This document shows, in pieces, positions 1-5,514 of a stretch of 5,586 nt of DNA. The notes below the pieces were generated by a model that was given only the letters and a program-made list of their open reading frames with translations, was not told the DNA's origin and searched no databases. The stretch comes from an uncultured Cellulosilyticum sp. (lineage in GTDB: Bacteria; Bacillota; Clostridia; Lachnospirales; Cellulosilyticaceae): positions 1-5,586 of the forward strand of contig CAKVCL010000070.1 of assembly GCA_934725855.1 (NCBI GenBank). The letters are read 5' to 3'. Numbering within the stretch: the stretch's first letter is position 1; every line of letters begins with the position of its first letter. A program made the translations under genes and the position numbers.

Positions 1-77
1 TTAATTTGTTCTATACCTTCTTTTAATTTGACTGAAATATAAAGAAAAGGAAGCATATAATCTTACGAATAACACTA
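1..77. repeat. Left copy of a perfect 77-bp terminal inverted repeat
   Basis: Positions 1-77 are identical to the reverse complement of 5510-5586, with no mismatch. The match stops at base 78 (T here, C in the other copy). The last three bases of the repeat (75-77) are the TAG stop of rpn copy A. A short frame opens at an ATG on the complement of 54-56 and reads outward off the window (MLPFLYISVKLKEGIEQI), so the repeat may be the edge of a longer sequence containing a gene. Because the repeat coincides with both window ends and is exactly 77 bp, it may equally be a shared assembly k-mer. Confidence 0.95.
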
Positions 78-194
78 TAATTGCTCTTTCATCACTTCTG
101 TACTGTATATTGCTTCTACTTGCTCTTTAGTTAGTTCTGAAATAGCTACTACTTCATCTATACTCATTCCCTTAACTAATAGTTTTTTTGCCAT
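75..194 (-). CDS. Candidate internally started C-terminal product of rpn A (possible antitoxin)
   Basis: Inside rpn A, codon 239 is an ATG (192-194) preceded on the coding strand by AAGGA (204-208) with a 9-nt spacer. Translation from here would give a 39-residue peptide in the same frame, covering the variable helical C-terminal segment. In characterised Rpn systems a short C-terminal protein made from an internal start blocks the full-length toxin. The start signal is modest, and purine-rich stretches are common in Glu/Lys-rich coding sequence, so this is a hypothesis. An ATG at 198-200 is too close to the AAGGA to use it. Confidence 0.3.
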   Translation of the reverse strand: MAKKLLVKGMSIDEVVAISELTKEQVEAIYSTEVMKEQL

Positions 195-908
195 GAGCAT
201 TTTTCCTTTTTCTATTCCTTCTTCTACACCCTCTTCAAAATTAAGTCTATCTCGTTCTAAAAGAGTCATATATTGCACCTCCATCGCTTTGTCATGTTTA
301 ACATGATTTACTTTTTGGTTAATTGCCTTTACTAAATCACTCTTTGCATTTTTTGCTACTTCGTCTGTTGATTGCTCCACATACTGTAGAAATTCTATCA
401 TTTCTTCATCTACATCATTTAATATTCCACTTGTATTTAAAAATACTTTATCTGTTTCATCTTTTAGTTCAATACTATTGTCTTCCACGCATAGATTTCT
501 AAATGTATAACGATGCCTTTCTTTACCAAATGGGTCAAAAGTACAAATGAAAATTACATAGCTCTTATTAAGTGTTAAGTAGTCATCTCCTTTTGATATT
601 TTATCTAAGTCTATATTTCCTTGATAGTATCTACTTCTTTTTGCTAGATTAATATTCTTTCCCCGTTGCATTTCTACATTATAGACTGTTCCCTTTTCAT
701 CATTAACATAAACATCTAACCTAACTGATTTGCTATCTAACAGAAGGTCTATGACCTTTTGCTCTTCTGGCATTTTGATTTCTTTAATCTTTATATCTAA
801 AATCTTTTCAATTACTCTCCTACAAATTTCCCTATCGCTCATTACTTTAGCAAACAAGAAGTCATCTTCTAAATTCAATTCTTGTAATTTCTTTTGATTT
901 TTTGCCAT
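75..908 (-). CDS. Rpn-family PD-(D/E)XK nuclease / putative transposase, copy A
   Basis: This is a 277-residue protein of the Rpn (recombination-promoting nuclease, PDDEXK_2-type) family. Members are cytosolic DNA endonucleases linked to RecA-independent recombination and antiphage toxicity. Visible signs are the N-terminal DDFLFAKVMSD block (residues 15-25), the nuclease core RLDVYV (D65) followed by NVEMQ (E79, Q81), then KRSRYYQ and the YVIFICTFDPFG strand (117-128). These match the family's D...ExQ active-site pattern. Residues 228-277 form a Glu/Lys-rich linker and a small helical tail (KGMSIDEVVAISELTKEQVEAI), typical of the family's variable C-terminus. The ATG start is supported by GGAGGT at 919-924 with a 10-nt spacer and by the same start in copy B. 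Codon use and length look intact, so the gene is probably functional. The function is assigned from the family, not proven. Confidence 0.9.
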   Translation of the reverse strand: MAKNQKKLQELNLEDDFLFAKVMSDREICRRVIEKILDIKIKEIKMPEEQKVIDLLLDSKSVRLDVYVNDEKGTVYNVEMQRGKNINLAKRSRYYQGNIDLDKISKGDDYLTLNKSYVIFICTFDPFGKERHRYTFRNLCVEDNSIELKDETDKVFLNTSGILNDVDEEMIEFLQYVEQSTDEVAKNAKSDLVKAINQKVNHVKHDKAMEVQYMTLLERDRLNFEEGVEEGIEKGKMLMAKKLLVKGMSIDEVVAISELTKEQVEAIYSTEVMKEQL

Positions 909-1116
909 TGTTTTTGTTACCTCCGACTTCTTCTCTAATCTAAGAGCATTTCTAATAATATTATACTCTATACTTGTCTAAATTTAAAGTTGACGTTTTC
1001 TTTTACTCCTACCATAATTCCTTTATCAACCTACTCACAACATATGTATAGTCAATAATTTCACTCAAAGAAAAAGCCATGTTAAATGTTACTTCAACAT
1101 GGTCATTGTATACCTC
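228..1116 (-). repeat. Direct duplication, unit A (recombinase tail + rpn core)
   Basis: This block aligns with 2091-2978 in the same orientation, differing by scattered substitutions and one 1-bp length difference between the recombinase stop and the rpn start (100 versus 99 bp). It contains the last 35 codons of the recombinase fragment, the promoter region and rpn codons 1-227. Homology ends at the codon for G227 on one side. On the other side it can only be followed to 1116, because unit B is interrupted there by the IS66 element. Confidence 0.9.
919..988 (-). promoter_or_regulatory. Probable promoter and ribosome site of rpn A
   Basis: On the minus strand a consensus TATAAT lies at 960-965. 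TTTAAA (983-988), 17 bp upstream, is a weak -35 match (4 of 6). A strong GGAGGT ribosome site lies at 919-924. The same TATAAT, TTTAAA and GGAGGT, with the same spacing, precede rpn B. The elements sit between the recombinase-tail stop codon and the rpn start, so rpn probably has its own promoter. Confidence 0.5.
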
Positions 1117-1179
1117 TACTCTCTTGACAAAATCTCTGATGAACTTTTTGTAGTAATATCTTCTCAAAATATACTTATC
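1009..1179 (-). pseudogene. C-terminal fragment of a probable site-specific serine recombinase, upstream of rpn A
   Basis: A reading frame of 56 codons plus TAG (1009-1011) encodes a tail beginning DKYILRRYYYKKFIRDF and continuing through RVEVYNDHVEVTFN. The pattern FVKRVEVYxDxVEVTFN resembles the end of large serine recombinases from Bacillota. That identification is by eye and moderately sure. The frame is real coding sequence in origin, because its last 35 codons recur upstream of rpn B with only six amino-acid differences. Upstream it is closed by an in-frame TAA (1180-1182) and further stops, and there is no start codon or ribosome site, so it is a remnant. It ends 100 bp before the rpn A start, in the same direction. 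Confidence 0.55.
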
Positions 1180-1641
1180 TTACTGTATTTTAGTTTAAAA
1201 CAAAAGTTACTATGTATGCGTTTCTTTAACATAGTCACTTTTACTTGGATTATGTTTACCTATGATACATACTATGTAATAGCGAGAAAAACCTCTCTCC
1301 CTTGTTAATCTAATAAACATCATTTATCTATACTTATACTATTTCACAAATGGTTATCACTTATTTATGTTAAAGTTTATTGTTATCTATTCTAAAATTT
1401 TTATTTCCTTCTGTTTCCACTCTATTCTACTTTTTTGAGTGAGGTCTTTCCTTTCCTGTTCCCGATTTCATCTTTCCTATTTTTGCTGAGATTTGTGCTT
1501 CAAGCAACCTTCCCCACAATTTCGTTCGGTGCGAGCCCCTAAACATTTTCTAGGCAACTGTTGTATATTTGATTATCAAGGCTTAACCTTTGTTTTTGAC
1601 CTCAAAATCATCAAAAAAAGCATCCAATTTCATCCTATTTG

Positions 1642-1684
1642 CCCTTCATGAAAGAAGGGTCTACTAAATTTTTCCTTTAGCAGA
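1642..1684 (-). other. Two abutting hairpins of unknown function
   Basis: On the minus strand, TCTGCTAAA (1684-1676) pairs with TTTAGTAGA (1668-1660) over 9 bp, including one G-U pair. It is followed without a gap by CCCTTC (1659-1654) pairing with GAAGGG (1647-1642) over 6 bp. A run of seven T lies about 22 bases further downstream. The G-U pair, possible only in RNA from the minus strand, suggests transcription in that direction. No known RNA family was recognised. Confidence 0.4.
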
Positions 1685-1782
1685 CTCCTCATTTAACATT
1701 TTGCTTTTCTATTACTTACCTATCTCTATCCCTTGAAACTCAAAGGTTACCTCACTTAAAGATTTCTCCTTAAAAACACTAA

Positions 1783-1822
1783 AATCCACAACCTCTGACC
1801 TAAAAATCAGAAATTGTGGATT
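1783..1822 (-). terminator. Probable Rho-independent terminator of rpn B
   Basis: Reading on the minus strand, AATCCACAA (1822-1814) pairs with TTGTGGATT (1791-1783). Inside, TCTGA (1811-1807) pairs with TCAGA (1798-1794), and a 2x2 mismatch lies between the two stems. The hairpin is followed by TTAGTGTTTTT. It lies about 130 bp past the rpn B stop codon, and no gene intervenes. Stem GC content is moderate, so efficiency is uncertain. Confidence 0.55.
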
Positions 1823-1830
1823 CTAAACAT

Positions 1831-1849
1831 GGAGGTGAGTTGCACCTCC
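1831..1849 (+). terminator. Short perfect hairpin, possible plus-strand terminator
   Basis: GGAGGTG (1831-1837) and CACCTCC (1843-1849) form a perfect 7-bp stem with a 5-base loop. On the plus strand TGATTTTCT follows, a weak T-tract. No plus-strand gene upstream was found for it to serve. On the minus strand it sits just before the stronger hairpin at 1783-1822 and could stabilise that terminator. Confidence 0.35.
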
Positions 1850-1867
1850 TGATTTTCTCAATTTGCC

Positions 1868-1898
1868 CTATAATTGCCCTTTCATCACTTCTGTAGTG
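1868..1898 (-). pseudogene. Remnant of an A-type rpn 3' end, downstream of rpn B
   Basis: This 31-bp stretch matches 29 of 31 positions of rpn A's extreme 3' end (75-105). Translated on the minus strand in the matching frame it reads TEVMKGQL followed by TAG, against TEVMKEQL-TAG in copy A. It lies 51 bp beyond the rpn B stop codon and is not part of that reading frame. It shows that this locus once carried an A-type C-terminus, later displaced by the B-type C-terminal segment. Confidence 0.75.
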
Positions 1899-1949
1899 AA
1901 AACTAACATTTCTCATGAAAAATCTAGTAGCAAAGTATTCTTACTCTTA

Positions 1950-2054
1950 TCATTGTTGAATAATTGTTTCATTGATTTCTCTTCTCAGTTCTTTTACTCT
2001 TTCTATCGGTAACTTCAACTTCTTTGAAATCGTTTCATCATCTAAAATGTCCAT
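1950..2054 (-). CDS. Candidate internally started C-terminal product of rpn B (possible antitoxin)
   Basis: Codon 240 of rpn B is an ATG (2052-2054) preceded on the coding strand by TAAGG (2060-2064) with a 5-nt spacer. It would give a 34-residue peptide starting MDILDDETISKK, which is the B-specific helical segment. It occupies the same place as the candidate internal start in copy A, although the two sequences there are unrelated. By analogy with Rpn short forms it could be an antitoxin. The start signal is weak, so confidence is low. Confidence 0.27.
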   Translation of the reverse strand: MDILDDETISKKLKLPIERVKELRREINETIIQQ

Positions 2055-2771
2055 CAATGCCTTAGCAGATTGCTCAATAGCTTCTACTCTTCCTTCTTCA
2101 AAATTAAGTCTATCTCGTTCTAAAAGAGTCATATATTGCACCTCCATCGCTTTGTCATGTTTAACATGATTTACTTTTTGGTTAATTGCCTTTACTAAAT
2201 CACTTTTTGCATTTTGTGCTACTTCGTCTGTTGATTGTTCCACATACTGTAGAAACTCTATCATTTCTTCATCTACATCATTTAATATTCCACTTGTATT
2301 TAAAAATACTTTAGTAGTTTCATCATTTAGTCCAATATTCAAATCTTCTAAGCATCGATTTTCGAATGTATAACGATGTCTTCCTTTTCCAAATGGGTCA
2401 AAAGTACAAATGAAAATAACATAGCTCTTATTAAGTGTTAAGTAATCATCTCCTTTTGATATTTTATCTAAGTCTATATTCCCTTGATAGTATCTAGTTC
2501 TTTTTGCTAAATTAATATTTTTTCCTTGCTGCATTTCTACATTATAGACTGTTCCCTTTTCATCATTAACATAGACATCTAATCTAACTGATTTGCTATC
2601 TAACAGAAGGTCTATGACCTTTTGCTCTTGTGGCATTTTGATTTTTTTAATCTTTATATCTAAAACCTTTTCAATTATTCTCCTGCAAATGTCCTTATCG
2701 CTCATTACTTTAGCAAACAAGAAGTCATCTCCTAAATTCAATTCTTGTAGTGTCTTTTGATTTTTTCCCAT
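1950..2771 (-). CDS. Rpn-family PD-(D/E)XK nuclease / putative transposase, copy B
   Basis: This 273-residue paralogue of copy A has 21 differences over the first 227 residues by my alignment. The active-site pattern is preserved: RLDVYV (D65), NVEMQ (E79, Q81), KRTRYYQ and YVIFICTFDPFG. Residues 228-273 (RVEAIEQSAKALMDILDD..., ending ETIIQQ) are unrelated in sequence to copy A but have the same plan: an acidic/basic helix, then a small helical unit (DETISKKLKLPIERVKELRREI). I place the start at the ATG 2769-2771, not the upstream GTG at 2829-2831. GGAGGT lies at 2782-2787 with a 10-nt spacer, this start matches copy A, and the extension would run through the -10 box. Differences cluster at residues 130-153. 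It is probably an active nuclease/toxin by family knowledge. Confidence 0.9.
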   Translation of the reverse strand: MGKNQKTLQELNLGDDFLFAKVMSDKDICRRIIEKVLDIKIKKIKMPQEQKVIDLLLDSKSVRLDVYVNDEKGTVYNVEMQQGKNINLAKRTRYYQGNIDLDKISKGDDYLTLNKSYVIFICTFDPFGKGRHRYTFENRCLEDLNIGLNDETTKVFLNTSGILNDVDEEMIEFLQYVEQSTDEVAQNAKSDLVKAINQKVNHVKHDKAMEVQYMTLLERDRLNFEEGRVEAIEQSAKALMDILDDETISKKLKLPIERVKELRREINETIIQQ

Positions 2772-2781
2772 TGCTTTTGTT

Positions 2782-2851
2782 ACCTCCGACTTCTTCTCTA
2801 ATATAAGAGCATTTCTAATAATATTATACACTATACTTATCTAAGTTTAAA
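2782..2851 (-). promoter_or_regulatory. Probable promoter and ribosome site of rpn B
   Basis: A minus-strand TATAAT lies at 2823-2828, with TTTAAA 17 bp upstream at 2846-2851 and GGAGGT at 2782-2787. The arrangement and spacing equal those before rpn A. Conservation between the copies is not strong evidence alone, because the whole block is duplicated. The upstream GTG-initiated extension overlaps the TATAAT box, which argues that it is not translated. Confidence 0.5.
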
Positions 2852-2870
2852 GTTGATGTTTCTTCTACTC

Positions 2871-2978
2871 CTACCAAAATTCTTTTATCAACTTGCTCAC
2901 AACATATGTATAGTCGATAATTTCACCCAAAGAAAAAGCCATGTTGAATGTTACTTCAACATAGTTATTATAAACGTC
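2871..2978 (-). pseudogene. Recombinase C-terminal fragment upstream of rpn B, cut by the IS66 element
   Basis: Thirty-five codons plus TAG (2871-2873) begin DVYNNYVEVTFNMAFSL and end KLIKEFW. They match the last 35 codons of the fragment before rpn A with six substitutions (E/D, D/N, H/Y, S/G, R/K, L/F), most of them conservative. The frame starts abruptly at the IS66 boundary. Family identity, a probable serine recombinase C-terminus, carries the same uncertainty as the A copy. It ends 99 bp before rpn B. Confidence 0.55.
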
Positions 2979-2995
2979 GTAACAGTTCAGACGCC
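2979..2995. repeat. IS66 right inverted repeat (transposase 3' side)
   Basis: GTAACAGTTCAGACGCC is the exact reverse complement of 4646-4662. It lies 29 bp beyond the transposase stop codon and directly abuts the truncated recombinase fragment. Confidence 0.93.
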
Positions 2996-3020
2996 TAATT
3001 TTTTTAGAACGCCAAATAAA

Positions 3021-3039
3021 CCAGTTACTGAATAACTGG
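3021..3039 (-). terminator. Hairpin overlapping the tnpC stop codon
   Basis: On the minus strand CCAGTTA (3039-3033) pairs with TAACTGG (3027-3021) around a 5-base loop, giving a perfect 7-bp stem that includes the transposase TAA stop. TTTATTTGG follows, a poor T-tract. It may be a weak terminator, or a structure that shields the end of the element. Confidence 0.3.
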
Positions 3040-4506
3040 CTTACCGGCTATAAGTTCTTTTATACTTTGGAAAATGTTCAATCCTCGGCGCTTGACCGTT
3101 TCTACAAAACTCATTATGTGGCAGTACATTTCCCTTCCGGAGATTGTTCTAAATCCTCCGGCCATCTTTTGACGGTTTTTACAGATTCTCAGGTCTTTTT
3201 CACTCATATTATTGCTGTAATGAACCTCAAAGTCATATAAAAACAGCAGATGATTCTTCTTATATTTTACAAGACGGTTGAGAAGTTTCTTTTCATCTTG
3301 TTTGGCAATTTTACCTTCGGTCTTTTCGTTTGCATTAAGACCATAAGAAATGAACTGATCATAACGCTTACTGTAGCATTCTAATTGCTTTTCACTAAAA
3401 CAGCTACATCCTGCTTTTTTCAGTTCATTTCTTGCATGATTTAGCCCTTTTAAGAACATGGTAAGGTCATGACTCCATCTATTACCTGTTTCTTCTGTAT
3501 TTTTTAGAAGATATCTTTCTAGATGGACATTACACTCTCCATGTTCTATTCCAAAGTGATATAATGCTGTTTCATGATCATGTATAAGAGTTCCTACATA
3601 CTCTTTTAAGATATCAAAACCTTCTAATGTTTTTAAATCCTTTTTATCAGAACTATAATATAGTACATTTTCATTTGTACTGAAATTCCTAATATAAGTT
3701 TGCACTCCATTTGTTTTTACTGTTGTTGCATCTGTGCAGATTTCTTTAGCATTTAGAAGCTTCGTTTTTATACATTTACAGGCTTCCTCACATTTTTTAC
3801 TAAAAGTATTGCAAGCATTATAATCACACCCTGTTGATATTTCTAGGTTATCTCCTGATAAACAATTAATGATCATGCAGATTCTATCATTAGCTACAAC
3901 ACCTTCACTGTAAAGAAGTGCTATTATAGCTTTAATATTTTTTCCATAGCAAACATCGCCCTTTAGTTCATCTGGAATTTGAAACTTTCCATTGTCATCA
4001 GCATAGATACGATATTCCGTAGCTACTACTTTCACCTCTAAATCAAGCATGTATCTTGTGACATACGGTCTGTTTAGCTCAGGTATTCCTATTTCTTCAA
4101 TATGATGCACATAGATGCCCTTTTTAATTTTTTCTTTAAAATCTGCTTTAGAAAGGCCATGCCCTTTGTGACCTAGTTGAGCACCTTTCTTTTTATTAGT
4201 TGGTCTTCTACTATTATAAGTATTAGCCGGTTTAATTGTCTTATCTTAAGAAGGTGGAATGGATGAATTAGAACTATCATTATTAAGAATACGTTTCATC
4301 CTCTCATTATCATCACGTAAAAGAGTGTTCTCGTTGGTTAGCACATCACACTTTTCAGTAAGTATAGCGTTCTCCTGTCTTAAAGTGGCTATTTCCTCTC
4401 GAAGGCTAGAATTCTCCGTTTGAAGGCGATCAACTTCTTTATTAAGACGTTTGATTTCCTTGCGAGCTTGTTTAAGCTCAGCTTCAAGTTTATCAACCTT
4501 TGCCAT
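3025..4506 (-). pseudogene. tnpC: IS66-family transposase (TnpC-type), interrupted by one in-frame stop
   Basis: Read through, this is a 493-codon frame, about the usual length for IS66 transposases. Residues 1-75 form a heptad-rich coiled coil (LEAELKQARKEIKRLNKEVD), followed by the family's NNDSSNSSIPPS motif. Codon 87 is TAA (4246-4248). The same frame then continues as DKTIKPANTYNSRRPTNKKK, so one substitution, for example TCA to TAA, explains the break. The catalytic triad looks intact: D259 (TDATTVKTNG), D310 (IHDHETALYHF) and E436 (NNMSEKDLR), followed by KMAGGFRTISG. The CxxC zinc-finger pattern of many IS66 proteins is not seen. The 361-residue downstream frame (3025-4110) lacks the DNA-binding N-terminus, so the element is probably immobile unless readthrough occurs or the transposase is supplied in trans. 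Confidence 0.88.
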
Positions 4507-4514
4507 AACTTCTT

Positions 4515-4559
4515 CTAATTGAGCATATGCACCTTTTGATAATCACTTTTTCTGCCCAC
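4515..4559 (-). other. Short GTG-started frame just upstream of tnpC (leader peptide or shifted N-terminus)
   Basis: GTG (4557-4559) follows AGGAAGGG (4569-4576) with a 9-nt spacer, which is a better ribosome site than any in front of the tnpC ATG at 4506. It encodes MGRKSDYQKVHMLN and stops at TAG (4515-4517), 8 bases before the tnpC start. A shift of -1 at CAAAAG would join it to the tnpC frame (GAYAQLEEV-MAKV). It is either a coupled leader peptide, the original N-terminus with a one-base deletion, or a programmed frameshift. Confidence 0.4.
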
Positions 4560-4593
4560 GGAAAATCACCCTTCCTGTATTTATAATAGTAAA

Positions 4594-4623
4594 ATTATAT
4601 CAGAAATATGGGCAATAAGCCAA
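4594..4623 (-). promoter_or_regulatory. Probable promoter of the IS66 transposase
   Basis: On the minus strand TTGGCT (4618-4623) and TATAAT (4594-4599) are separated by 18 bp. They lie inside the element, between the left inverted repeat and the AGGAAGGG ribosome site. The -10 is a perfect consensus and the -35 matches 4 of 6. Confidence 0.5.
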
Positions 4624-4645
4624 TTTTCAGCAAAATATTTTATAC

Positions 4646-4662
4646 GGCGTCTGAACTGTTAC
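4646..4662. repeat. IS66 left inverted repeat (transposase 5' side)
   Basis: GGCGTCTGAACTGTTAC pairs exactly with 2979-2995. Its outer edge lies only 6 bases from the stop codon of the neighbouring ATPase remnant. Confidence 0.93.
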
Positions 4663-4668
4663 CATGTA

Positions 4669-5514
4669 TTAAAATATTTGCAGTGCCTTATACAAACCTC
4701 TATGTATAACAACATTTTCCTTATAATTAAATAGTGCATTTGGATACTGATGTTTAAATATCTGTTGCCCTTTCATTGATGGTTGGTTTCCAATAACACC
4801 ATGTTCAAATAACTGTAATAATATCTTTTCAGAGGTTTCTCCCGTATGTATTCGTTCATTATATATCTTATGAAATTCTGAAGTTGGAAATGTCTGCTTC
4901 CTTATTTCTGACAATATAGAAAAAATTTCATCTATATTAGGTACTACTGCAAAAATTTCATCTACTATTTCTCCTTTTAAATACTCAGAGAATTCCTTAT
5001 CAACTTCTTTGACTGTACTGGCTGAAATTTGTTTTTCCTTTTTTGATATCGCTAATTTACAACACTCACTGATATAGTGAATATAATCTCTAGGTCGCCA
5101 ATGTGTACTTCTAGTCATATAATCAAATATTGTCATTCTATTATGACCACCATTCCCCATTACTACTAATTCATCTTTAAATATTTTTTTCCAAGCCTCT
5201 TCTTGACTTATAGCTTTCTCTTCATCGGTTTGAGCTATTCTATAACTAATCATATTTTTAAGTTTATCTGGAGTCCAAGCTAAATCTAATTTAAAATCAC
5301 TCCATTTATTCTTATCCGAGTCTTTTATTAATGCATAAATATCACTTCTCAAAAAAACAATAGGTCTTATATTGTCATGACTATCTTTAAAATATGAACG
5401 TATATCTTGGACTGCCTTAAACAAACTAGTTAATAAGTTAATATATGTCTTTCTTTGTTGAGCTTCTTCAAAATCCCGATAATCTTCATCAAGCTCATCA
5501 ATTATAATGTAGTG
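4669..5514 (-). pseudogene. C-terminal part of a P-loop ATPase resembling the Sll1717 family
   Basis: An open frame of 281 codons plus TAA (4669-4671). It begins HYIIIDELDEDYRDF, which contains a Walker B motif (IIIDELDE, catalytic-type DE), and continues with INLLTSLFKAVQDIR, PIVFLRSDIYALI, a HWRPRDYIHYI helix and the ending VIHRGLYKALQIF. This order resembles the P-loop ATPase Sll1717 family, whose members should carry a Walker A motif and roughly another half of the protein upstream. Here the frame is closed by TAA at 5515-5517 inside the terminal repeat, so the Walker A region is missing. An alternative TTG start at 5424 would discard Walker B and is not credible. The remnant is either truncated by insertion or cut by the assembly end. 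Function of the family is poorly known. Confidence 0.65.

Larger units (their letters stand above)
1180..1867. other. Gene-poor spacer between the two rpn modules
   Basis: No convincing gene is seen in these 688 bases on either strand. Two short minus-strand frames exist: 1210-1320 (36 residues, in the recombinase-fragment frame but separated from it by several stops) and 1427-1546 (39 residues, Lys/Arg/Gly-rich). Neither has a ribosome site or a recognised relative, and both could be decayed coding sequence. The right third holds several hairpins, listed separately. The stretch around 1500-1560 is more GC-rich than its surroundings and may have a different origin. Confidence 0.5.
2091..2978 (-). 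repeat. Direct duplication, unit B (recombinase tail + rpn core)
   Basis: This is the partner of 228-1116, in the same orientation. Homology to unit A runs to base 2978, the last base before the IS66 inverted repeat, so the element cut this copy of the duplication. At the other end homology stops at the rpn codon for G227, where the C-terminal sequences diverge. It resumes briefly at 1868-1898. Confidence 0.9.
2979..4662 (-). mobile_element. IS66-family insertion sequence, 1684 bp, single transposase gene
   Basis: The element is bounded by perfect 17-bp inverted repeats that begin 5'-GTAACAG, matching the GTAA-type tips of IS66 elements. It contains one long gene for a DDE transposase of the IS66 group, broken by a nonsense codon. 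No tnpA or tnpB accessory genes are present, as in the single-gene branch of the family. IS66 elements normally duplicate 8 bp of target. The flanks here are TAAACGTC (left) and CATGTATT (right), which do not match, so the element has been through a deletion or recombination since insertion. It separates the ATPase remnant from rpn module B. Confidence 0.88.

Noticed and set aside
1099..1308. 69-residue plus-strand open frame
   Set aside because: Its left part is antisense to the recombinase fragment. It has no ribosome site and no recognisable domain, so it is probably a chance frame.
1210..1320. 36-residue minus-strand frame beginning MFIRLTRERGFSRYY
   Set aside because: It is in the same frame as the recombinase fragment, but several stops separate them. 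It has no ribosome site and no recognisable similarity.
1427..1546. 39-residue minus-strand frame rich in Lys, Arg and Gly
   Set aside because: There is no ribosome site and no family match by eye. It could be decayed coding sequence but cannot be supported as a gene.
1972..2169. 65-residue plus-strand open frame
   Set aside because: It lies wholly antisense to the 3' part of rpn B, whose coding character is clear from its paralogue.
2772..2831. 20-residue N-terminal extension of rpn B starting at GTG
   Set aside because: The GTG is GAG in copy A, no ribosome site precedes it, and it overlaps the TATAAT box. The internal ATG has GGAGGT at ideal spacing.
2853..3035. 60-residue plus-strand open frame
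   Set aside because: It runs across the rpn upstream region, the recombinase tail and the IS66 boundary, and has no ribosome site.
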